In this document: positions 35,515 through 46,550 of the stretch, piece after piece
Position numbering within the stretch: position 1 is the first letter of the stretch
How the letters are laid out: each line of letters starts with the position of its first letter
NCBI GenBank assembly: GCA_019022495.1
Contig: JAFEKR010000002.1
Location: 930,001 to 994,000, forward strand
DNA length: 64,000 nucleotides
Reading direction: 5' to 3'
Source: Epichloe hybrida
Lineage: Eukaryota; Ascomycota; Sordariomycetes; Hypocreales; Clavicipitaceae
Made by a program: the position numbers and the translations under genes
The notes under the pieces: model-generated
What the model saw: the letters and a program-made list of their open reading frames with translations, nothing else
Databases searched by the model: none
What the model was told of the DNA's origin: nothing

Positions 35515-37365
35515 ATGGATGTTCACGCAGCCCAGCTTACAAATCTATCCGCTCTCCTTTACGAAATGCACATCATACTCGAGCGAACGAAGCGCGATCT
35601 CACGGATTTCTCAAGCAAAAAGGTAAAAAAAGAACGCCTTTCTTGTCTCATAGTCCAGCTTTATTACACGGATACTTCCAACTTGGATTTCTGACTGAAA
35701 AAAAAAAAAAAAATCTCAGGACAAGGCAGTGGCCCTCATCGAGAACGAAGAACTACCGGGCATGGACGTCGCAGCCGTTTTACACGCCACCGCCCCAATC
35801 ATACGAGACGCAATAGAAAAAAATGCTTCAGCAATTGATGAATTCCGCCAAAGAGTCTCGGAGATGAAACTGGCCAGGGAAAACGAGCGCAGCTCCGGCC
35901 CAACCGATGAGCTCACATACTGGACGCCTTCGTCCGACAACCAAGCTTGGAACATTGCTCTTCCCGGCGACGAGGATGTTGTTGTTGTTGTTGTCCCGAC
36001 TGACTCGAGCCGCGAACAGGGGGCCGGCAAAATGTTCTCGTCTGTCCTGCAGTATCATCAAGACGTCGCCGACTCGGGGGAGCACCCGAAGCTATTCATC
36101 CCATGGCAAGACCTCGGGTCCCTTCACAACGAACTGCATAGCCGTCGAGTTGTTCTCCGCTCCTTGCCGCGCGGCACAAATGCGATGCAGGTGTTGAGTG
36201 CCATTCGCTGCTACGGAGGCGTTCTCTCCGTGGTTGTCGCAGATGATGTCTTGGCCAGAGGCAGCTCGTGCAAGAAGACCAAGACTGCCCTGGTCGAGTT
36301 TGTGTACGCCAAAGCCGCGGCGGATTTCGCATCGCACGTTGACGAGCACCGCCTTCGCCTTCGGTTCCAGGACAGCGACGGGGCAGCTCATGAGGTGCAG
36401 CTCTATCATGTCCCCACGCCGTCGTGGCATCAGAACGAACTCAACTATGAGCTTCTCAGCGCAGGAGCCACGCGGGCACTCTGCATGCCGGGGTTCCCCG
36501 TGGAAGCCATCTGGCACTTGATGACCAAGCTTGGAACCAAGGTCATTAGCAAGTCGATCTACAGGGCGGCGACACTGGTGAGAATAAGCTGACGGTTGAG
36601 TTTGTGTCCCTGTTTGAGGCGGACAGAGCGGCCCATTTCGTCAAAAGAGGCCGCGTCGACGTCGATTATGACGCCACGGGGAACAAGATGCGGTACGTTG
36701 CTGACTCGTCCCAGCGGGGGGACATGCAAGGCGTATACGCCGAGACGGGAGGCTTGATCGAACGTGTTGAGCCCGACATTCTCCAGAAGACGTGGGATCA
36801 GGAGCCGTTCAACACCTTCAAGCCCGCCAAACAACCCAGATTCAATCCGGGGGCTCCCTCTCCCGCTCCCGCTCCCGCTGCCGTGGCGAGGGTCCCGGCC
36901 AAATCTTGCCCCAAGAGAACGAACCAAGACATTCTCGCAGAGTATTTCGACATGGAGCCCACCGAGCTGCGGGACTTTCTCCAAGACCGCGAGCACTTCC
37001 AGGACACACGGTACAAGATCGTCGGGAGCAACATTACGCTGACCCGACACAGGTACAGCTGGAGCATCAGCAAGGAAGACGACGTCAAGCTCCTCATGGC
37101 GAACACGCTGCATAGTCCCGAGTGGGCTGACGAGTGGGACGCGCACTTCGAGGTCCAGGGGACCATCAACCTTGGCAGGTGGGAGCGATATGGGATGCTG
37201 GCAGAGCATCGCAGACAGCTTGCTGCGGAACAGCACGTCGACACATGGGCCGTGCCTCGGTGCGAGGGATCGCAGGGATGCGACTGGGCGTGTCGCGCGT
37301 TGAAGGATACTCCCGCCGCGTCCATGATCAAGGAGTGGCGCAGAAAGCGTCGAGAAGATGCGTAG
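35515..37365 (+). CDS. Unknown fungal protein with an RRM-like segment, 1-nt frameshift
   Basis: Exon 1 is 35515-35622 (36 residues, MDVHAAQLTN...). A 97-nt intron (35623-35719) ends in an A-run and TCTCAG, and exon 2 runs to 37365, for about 585 residues in all. After a coiled N-terminus (residues 37-90), residues about 170-290 alternate like an RNA-recognition fold: RRVVLRSLPRGTNAMQVLSA, YGGVLSVVVADD, KTALVEFVYAKAAADF. This is a fold-level guess. A Pro-Ala repeat (APSPAPAPAA) and a conserved-looking C-terminal half (NITLTRHRYSWSISKEDD) follow. At 36561-36570 the frame breaks after KVISKSIYR and resumes as GDTGENKLTVEFVSLFEADR; restoring one base in the GGG run would join them. Both sides look like real protein, so this is a recent frameshift or an assembly error. 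Confidence 0.7.
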
Positions 37366-37854
37366 AGTTGATCTGGCCTTGAGGTTTGGGTACATTTGCG
37401 AATGGATAGATATATCAGGCCGATTGCTACGGGGGATAACCCCGACGGACCGGACCTTCTCGGGGTGGTTGTTTCATTGCCCGAGTTTTTTTGATGGGAT
37501 TGATATCGGGGACTGGACGGGGGACACAGGGACAGAATCATCTGGGCTTTCTTTTCTTTCTTTTCTTTCTTTTTTTTTTTTCGCTGGTTGGAGCATACAG
37601 AGTGTTACAGACTATTATTCATCATGGCGAAAAAAAAATGAAAAAAATTCGCAATTAGCAATCACAATACCGCAGACACCAGCCTTTTCATCACCGCCCG
37701 TCGTATTGGTGAATATTATTGACGGTGAAGCCAACATCAGAGTCTTGTCGGTAAAAGGCCCCGAACGTGTTTTCACACCTCTTTCTGCACTATGCCAGGT
37801 GACTACTCGCTATACGGTTCAGATCACCCCGTCCGCGTGCGTTAACAGTCAACT
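37366..37854. other. Intergenic region between convergent genes (489 bp)
   Basis: Holds two 3' UTRs and a TTTCTTTC-type pyrimidine run with a T-run near 37551-37583. No gene seen. Confidence 0.6.
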
Positions 37855-39229
37855 TCATTTCGATCTCGCACCCCAGAATGCTGCCAGTGATACAAAAAAG
37901 CAGCCTACATTCCAAGCCGTCCCCCAGTCTCCATAGAGTAGCTTTGCACTGATGACCATTGTAATCAGTGCTATAGAGACTAGAGGGAAAGCAAAAGATT
38001 CGTCATAAAACGACCAGGTTTCATCAATCATTAGACCTCGAAACTGCAGCTCGCCAAGTTGAGGACAGTGCCATGTACGAAGCAAATCTAGGTGGTCCCT
38101 AGAATTGGACGCGTCAACATGACAAATTTTTTTTTCCTTTCCAAAGGGAACTGACATTGCTTACAAGTGTCCACAGATGACGTTTTCATCCTTGAAAAGA
38201 TCGTTCACCTTGGCAATTCCTGGGTTCATGAAGGCAAGTCGGAGAAGCGGTCGTAGTCTAATTTGGTTGAGCCGCCGCTGTTGATGGAACAGTGTCTTTT
38301 CCGGACAAGTTTCACCAGTGATACCGGATACACAGGTTTCGCCGCACAAGGTCATCCCCGTTGAGTCGTCATATGAGCATACCATTCCTGCGGCCTATAA
38401 GTAGAAATTTTTTGCTGGAGCCGGTCCACTTCCCCTAGGTCGCTGCTCGAATAACTTCCGTACCATTCGGCTTTCCCCAAGCTGCCATGCTTGCCAGTAG
38501 GAGATGATCCTGCTAACGCAATCTGTCAACAACGTCAGTTGCAGGTCGCGGGATAGTACGCTTGCTCAAAGGCTGCCACAAACATCAACGATGGCAACTT
38601 TGCCTGATTTTGAGAAATCGGGCTAAGCGCTGTCTCCAAGTGCCCCGAGCATCGAACCAAGCGCGACGAATCTCTTCCCATACAGCTACACGATCTTCTA
38701 CACGATCTTCTGAGACATAAACAGGCATAATGCGACAGGAGTCTTTGTGACCTGAGCAGAGCAATATTGAAGGGGGCTTTTCTTTACCGACGATCGGCTC
38801 AAGAATCGCCAAGAGCTCTTTGTTCCTAGTTTCATCATGGACGCAGCGCTGGTCGATTGGCACAAACGTGTCGTCTGTTTTTGGGCACAAATGTGATTGC
38901 CTAACTGATTTGCGTCGCCCCAAAGGCGGCTGACTGCGTGAGGATCGCACGTCCCATCCCGCTCTCAAGAATGACTGGCCACGCGGGATAGATTGCTGGC
39001 TATGGTGCGATGTAATATGCAATGGCAATGAATCACGGCCAGCAGGCATCTTACTCGTCAAGGTCGGCAATACTTGGAAAATGTTTCGCCGGACTGCACC
39101 TGTCACGCCGTTGGAATGCCCATCAGAAGCAAAACGAGGACTCGAGGTTTGGACAAGCTCCTCGAATTCATCATCCAGGTCACGGCGCTGCCCCAGCCGC
39201 GCGGGAGACGGGCGAGTAAGCACGTCCAT
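37855..39229 (-). pseudogene. Decayed unknown fungal gene with C-terminal membrane spans
   Basis: I do not recognise a named family. The pattern is that of large uncharacterised fungal proteins ending in two helices. The first part (39229-38590) is an open frame from MDVLTRPSPA to EEIRRAWFDARGTWRQRLA. The middle (about 38590-38390) has a TGA and two frame changes; AEWYGSYSSSDLGEVDRLQQ is readable there in one frame and GMVCSYDDSTGMTLCGETC in the next. A clean 66-nt intron (38164-38099) then leads to the last exon 38098-37855, ending SFAFPLVSIALITMVISAK, then LLYGDWGTAWNVGCFFVSL, which are two membrane spans. The disabled middle makes this a probable pseudogene, although unrecognised introns or assembly errors could explain part of it. 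Confidence 0.5.
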
Positions 39230-40543
39230 GTCTGTTGCAAAGCCGGCAATGACGACGCAAATGGTGAATCGGCGACGGGGATACTCGATGGTTTCTATCC
39301 ATCAGGTAAATGAGTCGAAGAGAAAGCTGTCATCGACTTCAGTCCATTGAGGTCTTATAAGCTGAGAGATACGCTGAACTGGGCTGAGTTTGGCGCGAAT
39401 TGCTGTGAAAGTCAGCAAACTTGCCACCATGGTAATCGTGGCGGAGTGATTGCATATGCACATGCATCAAACAGTCGAAATTGCACATGGCCTTGCTGCT
39501 TGCTGCCTGGTACTCCTGGAGCCTGTAAGCCTGTTCCAATCAATGAAAACATGCCTTGTCACCCTGCCATGGCCATGTTTATGAGGCTCTGCTGTACGGA
39601 GTAACACTGGCAAATGTCGTGAAGCCAGATGACGTTGGTTCTGCGGCTTGTTTGTGGATCGGCAGGCAGTGCACTACCAAGATTGCATGTCAAAAAGTAT
39701 CCATAATCATCGCCACGGGCAGGATACAAGCGCACCAGGCAACTCCGCTCACCTGTTGACCCCCGGGGACGCAACCAAGTTCGTCCAAGAGTCGTCGTAT
39801 ACGTGTTCGCCTAAACCGGATGCTTTGGTTTTAGTCATTCGACAACATGGGCGAGGGACGCAATGTCAATCTATTTGGAAATCCACATGGTTTCCAACTA
39901 AACCTGTACGTGCTTGACCGTGCGATAGATAAGCCAGGGGTTTGATCAGTTTTCTTATTCTCCATGGCTGCCGATAATGATGACTGCGACGCAGATGGAT
40001 GGAGATGGATGGACGCGCAGACACTTGAAACATGAGCAATTCAGGATGATGGCGTCAGATGGCAGATTTGTACGTATTCAGCACTATCATTATAGATGGA
40101 ACTACGTCCGTATGTGTGAACCCTTCACGCGGAATACAGAAAAGAAAACCCGGCCGACCGATTCCTCGCCATGCGGGCTGGCCAATCAATATTGTGCTTC
40201 AGATCCGAATTTCACTCCGACGCCGCCCGTCTTTAGTCTGGCAATGCCAAGATTTGCAGATGACGATGCTGTCCGAGGCTGATCGGTTCTGATGGTTTAT
40301 GATTTTTGATCATCTTCCATTCCTCCGGGCATATTAATCCGAGGCGCCATTTGTAAAAAATTTCCCCTGCCAAGCGACGCCAGTTCCATTTCCCAACACC
40401 CGTCTGAATGAGAAAACGAATTTCCCCTCTGTGTGATGCCTTTCGTCACCCCCGAGACGATGGCTCCCGAGTCTACTGATCAAGCCCTACCCAGGCCGTG
40501 TGCTTGCAATGCTCTTCCTCGTAACCGCAAAGATCCATGCTAC
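39230..40543. other. Intergenic region (1.3 kb)
   Basis: Upstream of the decayed gene and downstream of the chromodomain gene. Normal composition, no supported gene or repeat. Confidence 0.5.
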
Positions 40544-42187
40544 CTACGTGCTTCTTCCTAATAATCCAAACGCCGATGGGGGCAAGGGGACCGGCGTTTC
40601 AATTCCGTTTCGCCCATTAATGTCGACTCCTTCGTCAACGATGAACACCTTATTGTCCAAAGATTGGCTCTCGGAACGCCCCTTTGCCGCACCGCTCAAA
40701 GGTGCATCCTGCTCAGCATCCCCCTCGAACGCTTCGCTCACAGATCGATAACGCCGTTCCGCTGCCCACCCGCCGTGGTCTGGCGATGGCCGCTGGTTTT
40801 GAGTAGTAAGCTTTGCGCGTCTCTTCTTGTCCATTTTGGTGTAACACCTGATCAGTCCAGGCGGAATATTCTCTTCTGGTTCCCACGACGGATTTTGCTC
40901 GGGGGGCCAGTCTCCGGCCCAGCGGACTAAGAAGTAGCGTACAAGTCCTCGGTTCTCCACATCGTAGAATGCCATATCTTCGAGCCTCTCGACTGCCCAG
41001 ACTGGCTCATCACCCTGACCACTGATGTCGATTGGACGTGGTCGTGTGCCGGGGTGCTTCTTTGCCCTCGTCGATGATGTTCTGGACCGACGTTGTTTCT
41101 GCACTGAAGTAGCAGATGTGCCACCCATCGATGTGCTCTTCCGTAACTCCCGAGTCGAGCCTCTGGTACGCGGCAATGGTGCAGCAATGCTGCCGTTGCC
41201 TGCCGGCGCAACTGGACTTGGCCCGCTAGGGAGCGTGCCGCCTTCTATGGAAAGCACTACTTCCTCCTTGTGCGGGACTGGTTCTGAAGGGTTCTTCACC
41301 CCAGGATTTACAACCGTGGGTTCCTTTTTTGATACTTGGGGACCGCTAGTGTTGGTGCTGCTAGTGATGAAAGGCGGCAAAGGCACGGGAGTTATAGTTT
41401 TTGGACCTTTGTTTGGACCGTTGGATCCGGTCATTTTGATTGTGTCCCTCTCCTCCATACCATCGTCGACCACTGTGTGGTTGAGGTCATCATCATAAAG
41501 CAGAACGTCTGCCAACTCCTCGCTGTCACGATTGCCGAGTTGCTCTCGTGATATTTGCCTTGTTGGAGTTTTCTCTTCATCAGTCAATCCCTTGAAATCT
41601 GCCAGCTTCCGCTTGTTTGGCGTTGATAAGCTCATCCCTTGACCCTTCGGGCGAGTTGCATATACGGGCTGAGGCTCAGGTTCAATCGCAGCAGGTTGCT
41701 CGATTTCTGTATGAGCCGGCGGTCGAGGCCTCGCCCTTCGAGTCACATCTTGCCGAAGTCGTCTAGCACCAATGCCGTTGCTCAGATCCCTTCGGTCCTC
41801 ATCCATCTCGACTTCTAGGCGATTCTCCCATTCTTCCAAAGCCCTTGGCGACACATAATGGAGAATTTGCATCGCGGGAACCAGCAGACTGGCCGCTGGC
41901 AGGTCGTGCCAACCAACTACATACGCCATTCGCTTGGGAAGTGGCCTGCCATCAGCAGCCAGACCCGGCGACGGCAACAGAATCCGCTCGATTATGTAGC
42001 CTGTTGATGCCGCGGACGGCAGAAGGCGCAAGGGCTGGAGGGCTGGGCCTGTACCGGGCACATACTTGGGCCGAGGGCGAATCGCTACTGTAAATTTCGA
42101 TCGTGGACTCGGCTTGCGTGCTGGTGTTGGCGGTTCTGGTGTATGGAGCTCTTCGTCTGAGCCATCAGACAGTGCAATGATTTCCAT
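40544..42187 (-). CDS. Chromodomain protein
   Basis: 547 residues from MEIIALSDGSDEELHTPEPP, one exon. Chromodomains read methyl-lysine on histone tails, so a chromatin role in the nucleus is expected. The domain lies at about residues 390-450: PVWAVERLEDMAFYDVENRG, LVRYFLVRWAGDWPPEQN, then PSWEPEENIPPGLI. The aromatic-cage positions are largely filled (Trp in the first strand, YFLVRWAGDW, and PSWEPEEN). A second folded part is likely at residues 40-130 (GYIIERILLPSPG, AYVVGWHDLPAASLLVPA), which resembles a chromo- or shadow-like fold but is too divergent to name. The rest is Pro/Ser-rich and charged. The frame continues upstream to 42379, but that region reads like UTR, so the ATG at 42187 is preferred. 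Confidence 0.82.
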   Translation of the reverse strand: MEIIALSDGSDEELHTPEPPTPARKPSPRSKFTVAIRPRPKYVPGTGPALQPLRLLPSAASTGYIIERILLPSPGLAADGRPLPKRMAYVVGWHDLPAASLLVPAMQILHYVSPRALEEWENRLEVEMDEDRRDLSNGIGARRLRQDVTRRARPRPPAHTEIEQPAAIEPEPQPVYATRPKGQGMSLSTPNKRKLADFKGLTDEEKTPTRQISREQLGNRDSEELADVLLYDDDLNHTVVDDGMEERDTIKMTGSNGPNKGPKTITPVPLPPFITSSTNTSGPQVSKKEPTVVNPGVKNPSEPVPHKEEVVLSIEGGTLPSGPSPVAPAGNGSIAAPLPRTRGSTRELRKSTSMGGTSATSVQKQRRSRTSSTRAKKHPGTRPRPIDISGQGDEPVWAVERLEDMAFYDVENRGLVRYFLVRWAGDWPPEQNPSWEPEENIPPGLIRCYTKMDKKRRAKLTTQNQRPSPDHGGWAAERRYRSVSEAFEGDAEQDAPLSGAAKGRSESQSLDNKVFIVDEGVDINGRNGIETPVPLPPSAFGLLGRST

Positions 42188-42836
42188 TGCTGGCCAAGTA
42201 GCATGAGAGGGGCATTTCAACCCCTGCCGCCTCAGTTTAGCACTGGTTTCACTGTGAAAATTTGGGAAGACGTGCGCAAGTTCTAGAGTATTGTGAAAAA
42301 AATCCCGACAACCTCGGAGCGAGCTATGTCGTGTTTCTGTGAAGTCGCGGAAGCGGGAGAGTCGGCGCATAGCAAGCAAACGAAGCTCAGGCGCGATAAC
42401 GCGTTGTTGATCGAGGGAAAACCCAGCACACCCTAAGCACAGACCCGCAGTAATCTACTAATAGTGACTAATCAAAGGGGGGCCAATCAGAGGGCCTTAT
42501 TATATGAGGGCCTTTGAAAAGTTTAATATCGGCATATCTAATAATAAAATGCTAAAACTCCAAAAAAAAAAGGAGTAGCGTTAACTAGTACTGTGAATTA
42601 TCGCTAAAATTGTACAACGGCAAGGGTGCAAATAAACAAGTAAATTCATTGATCAATATAACCTAGCCTTAGCCTTAGCCTTATTGCGTATGATGATAGG
42701 GTTTATGGCCCGATTTATTCAGCTGTTGAAAGTGCTAGGCCCTAACCCTTTTGACGTGGATTGCCGGCGGCAAGCGAACCTCAGTGCCTAATCCGTACTC
42801 CGTACATGAATTTTAGAGAGAGCCCTGGGGGACTAC
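42188..42836. other. Upstream region of the chromodomain gene
   Basis: Probable promoter and 5' UTR, with a short agcctt triple repeat at 42664-42681. No gene. Confidence 0.5.
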
Positions 42837-43172
42837 TAAACACGCATATGTCAAAAATTAAACACGCATATGCATGCCTGTATTCACACTAACGCTAACT
42901 TAATTATTCCCTAATAATTACCCTAAGGAGAAGCCTAGCTAAGTGTAATTAATATACTATAATCCGCTAGGAAGGCACTTATAAGTTATAATAGCTTTAA
43001 TAATTTTAATACCTTTAAAAAAACATACTTATTATAGGTATTCTAATTAACTTGATAGTGCTATAAAGATTAATAGATATAAGCTACACTAAAAATAGGT
43101 AGATAGGCTGTCTATCCTAATTAGGACTAACGGCATATGCGTGTTTAATTTTTGACATAGTATGCGTGTTTA
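42837..43172. mobile_element. MITE with TA target duplication (Tc1/mariner-like)
   Basis: A 332-bp element (42839-43170) between two TA dinucleotides. Its ends are inverted repeats of about 35-38 bp: left AACACGCATATGTCAAAAAT..., right its reverse complement with one 3-nt insertion. Each repeat contains AACACGCATATG twice. The interior is AT-rich, poor in CA/TG and has no coding capacity. TA duplication and short length fit a mariner-type miniature element. Confidence 0.8.
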
Positions 43173-43495
43173 GGCGTCCAGCCCCGCCCAACGAAGTTGA
43201 CTGGGGAACAACCCCGGTGCTGTGGTTCACAGCTCATTGGTGTAAATCGCCGTCTGCAACAGCCTGCAACAGCCGCCACCTACGTCCGTAGCCACACCCT
43301 GTCCAGGCCTCCAGCAGAACTGTCTTGTCTTGGCTGTACCGAGTACCGGGTACCTCGAGAAAAAAAAAAAACCCAGCTTCTTCCCATGCATCAGGGCCAC
43401 CACCACCACCTCGAATCCCTTCGACAACCAACCCCCGTCGCCATCGCCAATGCTTTCATAGAGCAATCACATCACGGTGATCAAAAGCCTCGCCA
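43173..43495. other. Promoter and 5' UTR region of the PAM17 gene
   Basis: 323 bp of normal composition between the MITE and the PAM17 start, with an A-run at 43360-43371. A MITE this close to a mitochondrial housekeeping gene could affect its promoter (inference). Confidence 0.5.
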
Positions 43496-44387
43496 ATGTC
43501 GTCGTCTCTCAAAACTCTGGCCTTGCGCCTGCCACGAAGCGCTTCCGCCCCGTCATCCCACACCGCCGCCGTTGTGCGATGCTGCTCGAGAGCTTCCATG
43601 TCCACCAGCGCCGTCGCTCGACCGGCTTGCGTTGCCAAAGCTGCTACTACCCCCATACGGCACGGTAGCAATGCCATCTCCGCCAAGAGGTGCAGCAGCG
43701 GACTCGTCGATTCGAGCAAGTCCATGATTCGACTCGTCCCCGCCGCCCGCGCGACCTCGCCAATGTCAATGTCCATTGCTTCGCAGGCACGATGCCTGGC
43801 AACAACAAGCTCTGCCTCCTCACGCGCCACCGGCTCGCCCAAGTCAAACCTGGACTGGGACTCATTCTTCAAGCTCCGTCTCCGTCGCCGCCGCATTCAA
43901 CTGCTCTTCTCCGTCACAACCGGCTTGCTCGGCGTTGCTGGTGGTGCCATCCTGCTGTCCACGGGCGTGGCCGAGCCTCTGGTCATGCAGATCCCCCTGG
44001 ACCCTTTTGTGACTTTGGGAATCATGACTCTGGCGTGTGCCGGCATGGGGTGGCTGGTCGGCCCAAGCATTGGTAACCAGGTCTTCTACCTGATGAACCA
44101 CCGTTTCAAGGCCCAGATGATGCAGAAGGAAAGCGAGTTCTTTACTCGCGTCAAGAAGAACCGAGTCGATCCTACTAACTCGAGTGCTGGCAACCCAGGT
44201 ACGTTTCCTAGAACAACAGCAATTTCCCAGCTCTCGTCCTCCAATCTCGATGAGTTGGCTCTTTGACTAACGTCTGGTGTTAGTCCCTGATTACTATGGC
44301 GAAAAGATCCAGAGTGTATCGGGATATCGACAGTGGCTCAAGGACCAACGCGCATTCGACAAGAAGAAGACACGGGCTTTCGTGTGA
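43496..44387 (+). CDS. pam17: PAM17, subunit of the TIM23 presequence-translocase-associated motor
   Basis: Inner-membrane protein of mitochondria that helps organise the mtHsp70 import motor at the TIM23 channel. Exons are 43496-44198 and 44284-44387, with an 85-nt intron (GTACGT...TGTTAG) joining NP and VPDYYGEKI in phase, for 268 residues. The first 110 residues are Ser/Ala/Arg-rich with few acids, a typical mitochondrial presequence (longer than usual). The core starts LDWDSFFKLRLRRRRIQLLF. Two membrane spans follow: LLFSVTTGLLGVAGGAILLS and TLGIMTLACAGMGWLVGP. The matrix/IMS tail has the conserved FYLMNHRFKAQMMQKESEFF and the end PDYYGEKIQSVSGYRQWLKD. It is intact. Confidence 0.93.
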
Positions 44388-44691
44388 ATCCATCTCTCGG
44401 CTGGAAAACTCGTCGATTCAATATTCGTTATAAAAATAGTTGGCACACCCCTTGACATGGTGGATCGCAGGAGCATTTTATCCACAGGATGAAAGAAACG
44501 GTGGCGGGAGCAGGCTTATCGTGGACATGCATGGCCTGATTATGGAAACTCAAGTCGCGGAAGGGAACAATTTGCATAGCCCCAACTCTCATCGTAGCAC
44601 ATGTAGGAATCTCACTTTGCCCTTGTCCTTTTTCGACAAATAACATGTATTTCATCATTTTACAAGACCATCCATGTGTCCGTAAAACCGT
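44388..44691. other. Intergenic region between convergent PAM17 and UBA4
   Basis: 304 bp with the two 3' UTRs; nothing else seen. Confidence 0.6.
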
Positions 44692-46345
44692 CTACAGGAA
44701 CGGCAACGAGCCATCTACTGTCCTCTTCCACGCCTGCAGCCCTCCGGCAATGTCCCCCACGAATCTCTCTCCGTGACGATCCAAGCCCAGCTCCCTCAGC
44801 TTCGCCGCCGCTATCTGCGAATCGTTTCCCACCCTGCACACGACGTACACGGGGACATGGGCAGGTAAATCTCCAGGAACGCCCTCTGGCAGAGAATCTC
44901 GGCCGCGGTGACTCATGAACCGACTCATGGGCACGTTGATGGACCCCGGGATATTCGCCAGACTGAAATGTTCCGTCTCTCGCACATCCAGCAGCACATG
45001 GCTCGTGCCACGCTCGACGACGCGACGATACGAATCGGGCGTGACGCGATCTTCCGGCCGCAGCAACCGCACGGGCTCGGCGACGCCGCAGAACCGGACG
45101 TAGTCCATGGACGACCGCAGGTAGTCGGGCGTGAGCGGCGCGTTCCCGGAGCACGCGAAGCAATCCGGGCGCCTGCCCCTCATCCGAACCGATCTGAAGA
45201 GCGACGAGCCCTCGTCGGCCATGCCGCTGAACAAGAGCATGGTGGTCTGCTCGGGCGAAGAAGCCACCACCACCTCCTCCTCCTCCTCCTCCTCCTCGGG
45301 CGTCGGCTCCAGCCCGCCCCTGGCAATCAGCTTGATGGTCTCGAGGGCCTGCAACACACCCATTGCGCCGACGACGGGCCCGACGATGCCGCCCTCTCCG
45401 CAGCCGACCACGCTCTCCGGAGGCGGCGGCCTGGGGAACAAGCAGCGGTAGCAGGGGCCCTTTCCGGGAGGGCTGTTCAGCACGACGAGCTGCCCGGAGG
45501 TTTGGAACGCGGATGCCGACACGAGCGGCTTGCCGAGGAGCACGCACATGTCTGAGATGAGATAGCGAGAGGCGGGGTGGTCTGTACAGTCGAGGACGAC
45601 GTCGTACTGCGACACGATTCCGGCGGCATTCTCGGGCGTGAGATGAGTAGCATGTGCTCTGAAGTCGATGGTAGGGTTGAGCCTTTCAACGTAGTCAGCC
45701 TCTTTTTTTTTTTTTTTTTTTTTTTTGTCTTCCTCCCTCTCTCTCCTCCCCCCTCACTTTTTTTTTTCTCTCTCACAGCTACGACCTCTTTCGCAGCATC
45801 GAGGCCTGGTGTTTTTCTCTTCACTTACCCTCGCAGAAAGCAGATGGCACTGTCGACCTTCTTCATGCCCACCCGAGCCGTGGAATGAGCAATCTGTCTA
45901 TGCAGATTCGACACCTCGACCTCGTCTCCGTCCACGAGACCAAGAACGCCCACCCCCGAACCAGCCAGGTACGCCGCTGCAGGACAGCCCAGACCTCCCG
46001 CGCCGACGAGCAGGACCTTGGCCTTTCTCAACCTCAGTTGTCCTGATTTGTAGATTTCAGCCCCGGGAACGCTCAGGAGGGAGTGTAGAAACAAAAAAAA
46101 AACAAAAAAAAAAGGGGGGGTGTCTCATCCTCACCGTGTAGACCAAACTTGGGAACAATCATCTGACGACCGTACCGCTGGTATTCATGTTCCGCAAGCG
46201 GCCATTTCCATTCCCCGCGCCGCCGCCGCGCCTCCTCGCTGCCGTCGCGCTCTTCATTTTCCGCAACGGCCAGCCGCCTTCTCAGCTCGGCAAGTTCCGA
46301 TTCGCGCCGGCCAATTTCTCTCCGGAGGTCATCAATGCTGTCCAT
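44692..46345 (-). CDS. uba4: UBA4 / MOCS3: E1-like adenylyltransferase and sulfurtransferase for URM1
   Basis: Activates URM1 by adenylation and passes sulfur to its C-terminus for tRNA wobble-uridine thiolation and urmylation; cytosolic. Exons are 46345-46135, 46042-45829 and 45682-44692, with introns of 92 and 146 nt in phase, giving 471 residues. Order: a short coiled N-terminus ([18 protein letters not shown]), [19 protein letters not shown], and the nucleotide loop [20 protein letters not shown]. Then come [35 protein letters not shown], zinc pairs CYRCLF and CFAC, and [19 protein letters not shown] around the E1 cysteine region. The C-terminal rhodanese domain has its persulfide cysteine in [12 protein letters not shown] and ends [18 protein letters not shown] run of eight Glu (about residue 240) and a 146-nt purine-rich second intron containing a 23-A run are odd but harmless. 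Start at the first ATG. Confidence 0.93.
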
Positions 46346-46550
46346 CTGCTTGTCCAAGAAGAAAACCCCAGCGTTGGAAACCCCCCCAAATCAGAAATGA
46401 ACAAGGAGGAACTTATGCAACCGATAAACTTCCGAGCCCAACGGCCAAACAAAACCCCATCAACTTGCCCCACCAAAAATGTTTTTACACCTTCCCGCTC
46501 CAATTCATGTAACAACTTTACATCTCACATCGCTCACCAACACTTCATCA
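46346..46550. promoter_or_regulatory. Shared promoter of the divergent UBA4 and SLX9 genes
   Basis: Only 205 bp lie between the two start codons, transcribed outward, so both core promoters must overlap here. No specific factor site is claimed. Confidence 0.6.

Noticed and set aside
42664..42681. agcctt triple as a telomere-like tract
   Set aside because: It is not TTAGGG or its complement and is only three units long.
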